A stretch of DNA of 5,938 nt, from assembly GCA_021791235.1 (NCBI GenBank), contig JAJYXA010000070.1:1-5938 (forward strand). Direction: 5' to 3'. A model generated the notes under the pieces. It was not told where the DNA came from, ran no database searches, and saw nothing but the letters and a program-made list of their open reading frames with translations. The DNA comes from Pseudomonadota bacterium. GTDB lineage: Bacteria; Pseudomonadota; Gammaproteobacteria; Burkholderiales; Thiobacillaceae. Shown piece by piece: positions 5,217 through 5,938 of this stretch; within the stretch, counting starts at the first letter, position 1, and each line of letters begins with the position of its first letter. The translations under genes and the position numbers were made by a program.

Positions 5217-5938
<722 letters not shown>

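Overview
The window is GC-rich, densely packed bacterial chromosome. Gene content (pterin-4a-carbinolamine dehydratase, oligoribonuclease, a small Sec-exported cytochrome c, a periplasmic DsrE-family protein, a DegS/AlgW-type protease) and the protein sequences fit a proteobacterium, most likely a betaproteobacterium of the sulfur- or iron-oxidising Nitrosomonadales type. That placement is an inference from similarity and codon style, not from a marker gene.

Layout. Positions 1-266 (minus): 5' part of a pterin-4a-carbinolamine dehydratase running off the left edge. Positions 267-439: short intergenic stretch holding a perfect 21-bp inverted repeat (arms 301-321 and 396-416), probably a dispersed REP/MITE-like element. 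Positions 440-748 (minus): small exported c-type cytochrome. A divergent promoter region (749-861) separates it from orn at 862-1410 (plus). orn converges on a periplasmic DsrE-family gene (1513-1935, minus), and two intrinsic terminators for the minus strand lie between them. A 119-bp divergent intergenic region (1936-2054) carries an ECF-type promoter candidate reading into dsrE and several TGGAA/TTCCA motifs on both strands. To its right is a tightly coupled three-gene operon on the plus strand: ECF sigma factor (2055-2636), membrane anti-sigma factor (2633-3364, ATGA overlap), and a predicted exported DUF255/YyaL-type thioredoxin-fold protein (3351-5210, 14-nt overlap). Only 6 bp after it, the convergent 3' part of a single-PDZ HtrA-family serine protease (5217-5938, minus) runs off the right edge.

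Main result. The periplasmic part of the anti-sigma factor is visibly related to the separate periplasmic DsrE protein encoded divergently beside it. The two share an H in the first strand, an HG motif, a single cysteine, a P-x(n)-A-x-GE/AEIG segment and an aromatic C-terminal strand, all at similar spacings. The locus therefore looks like a cell-envelope signalling module: ECF sigma, a DsrE-domain anti-sigma, a free DsrE protein probably transcribed from an ECF-type promoter, and an exported CxxC thioredoxin-fold protein. A signal in reactive sulfur or thiol redox is a reasonable hypothesis. The ligand, the regulon and any role of the neighbouring HtrA protease cannot be read from the sequence.
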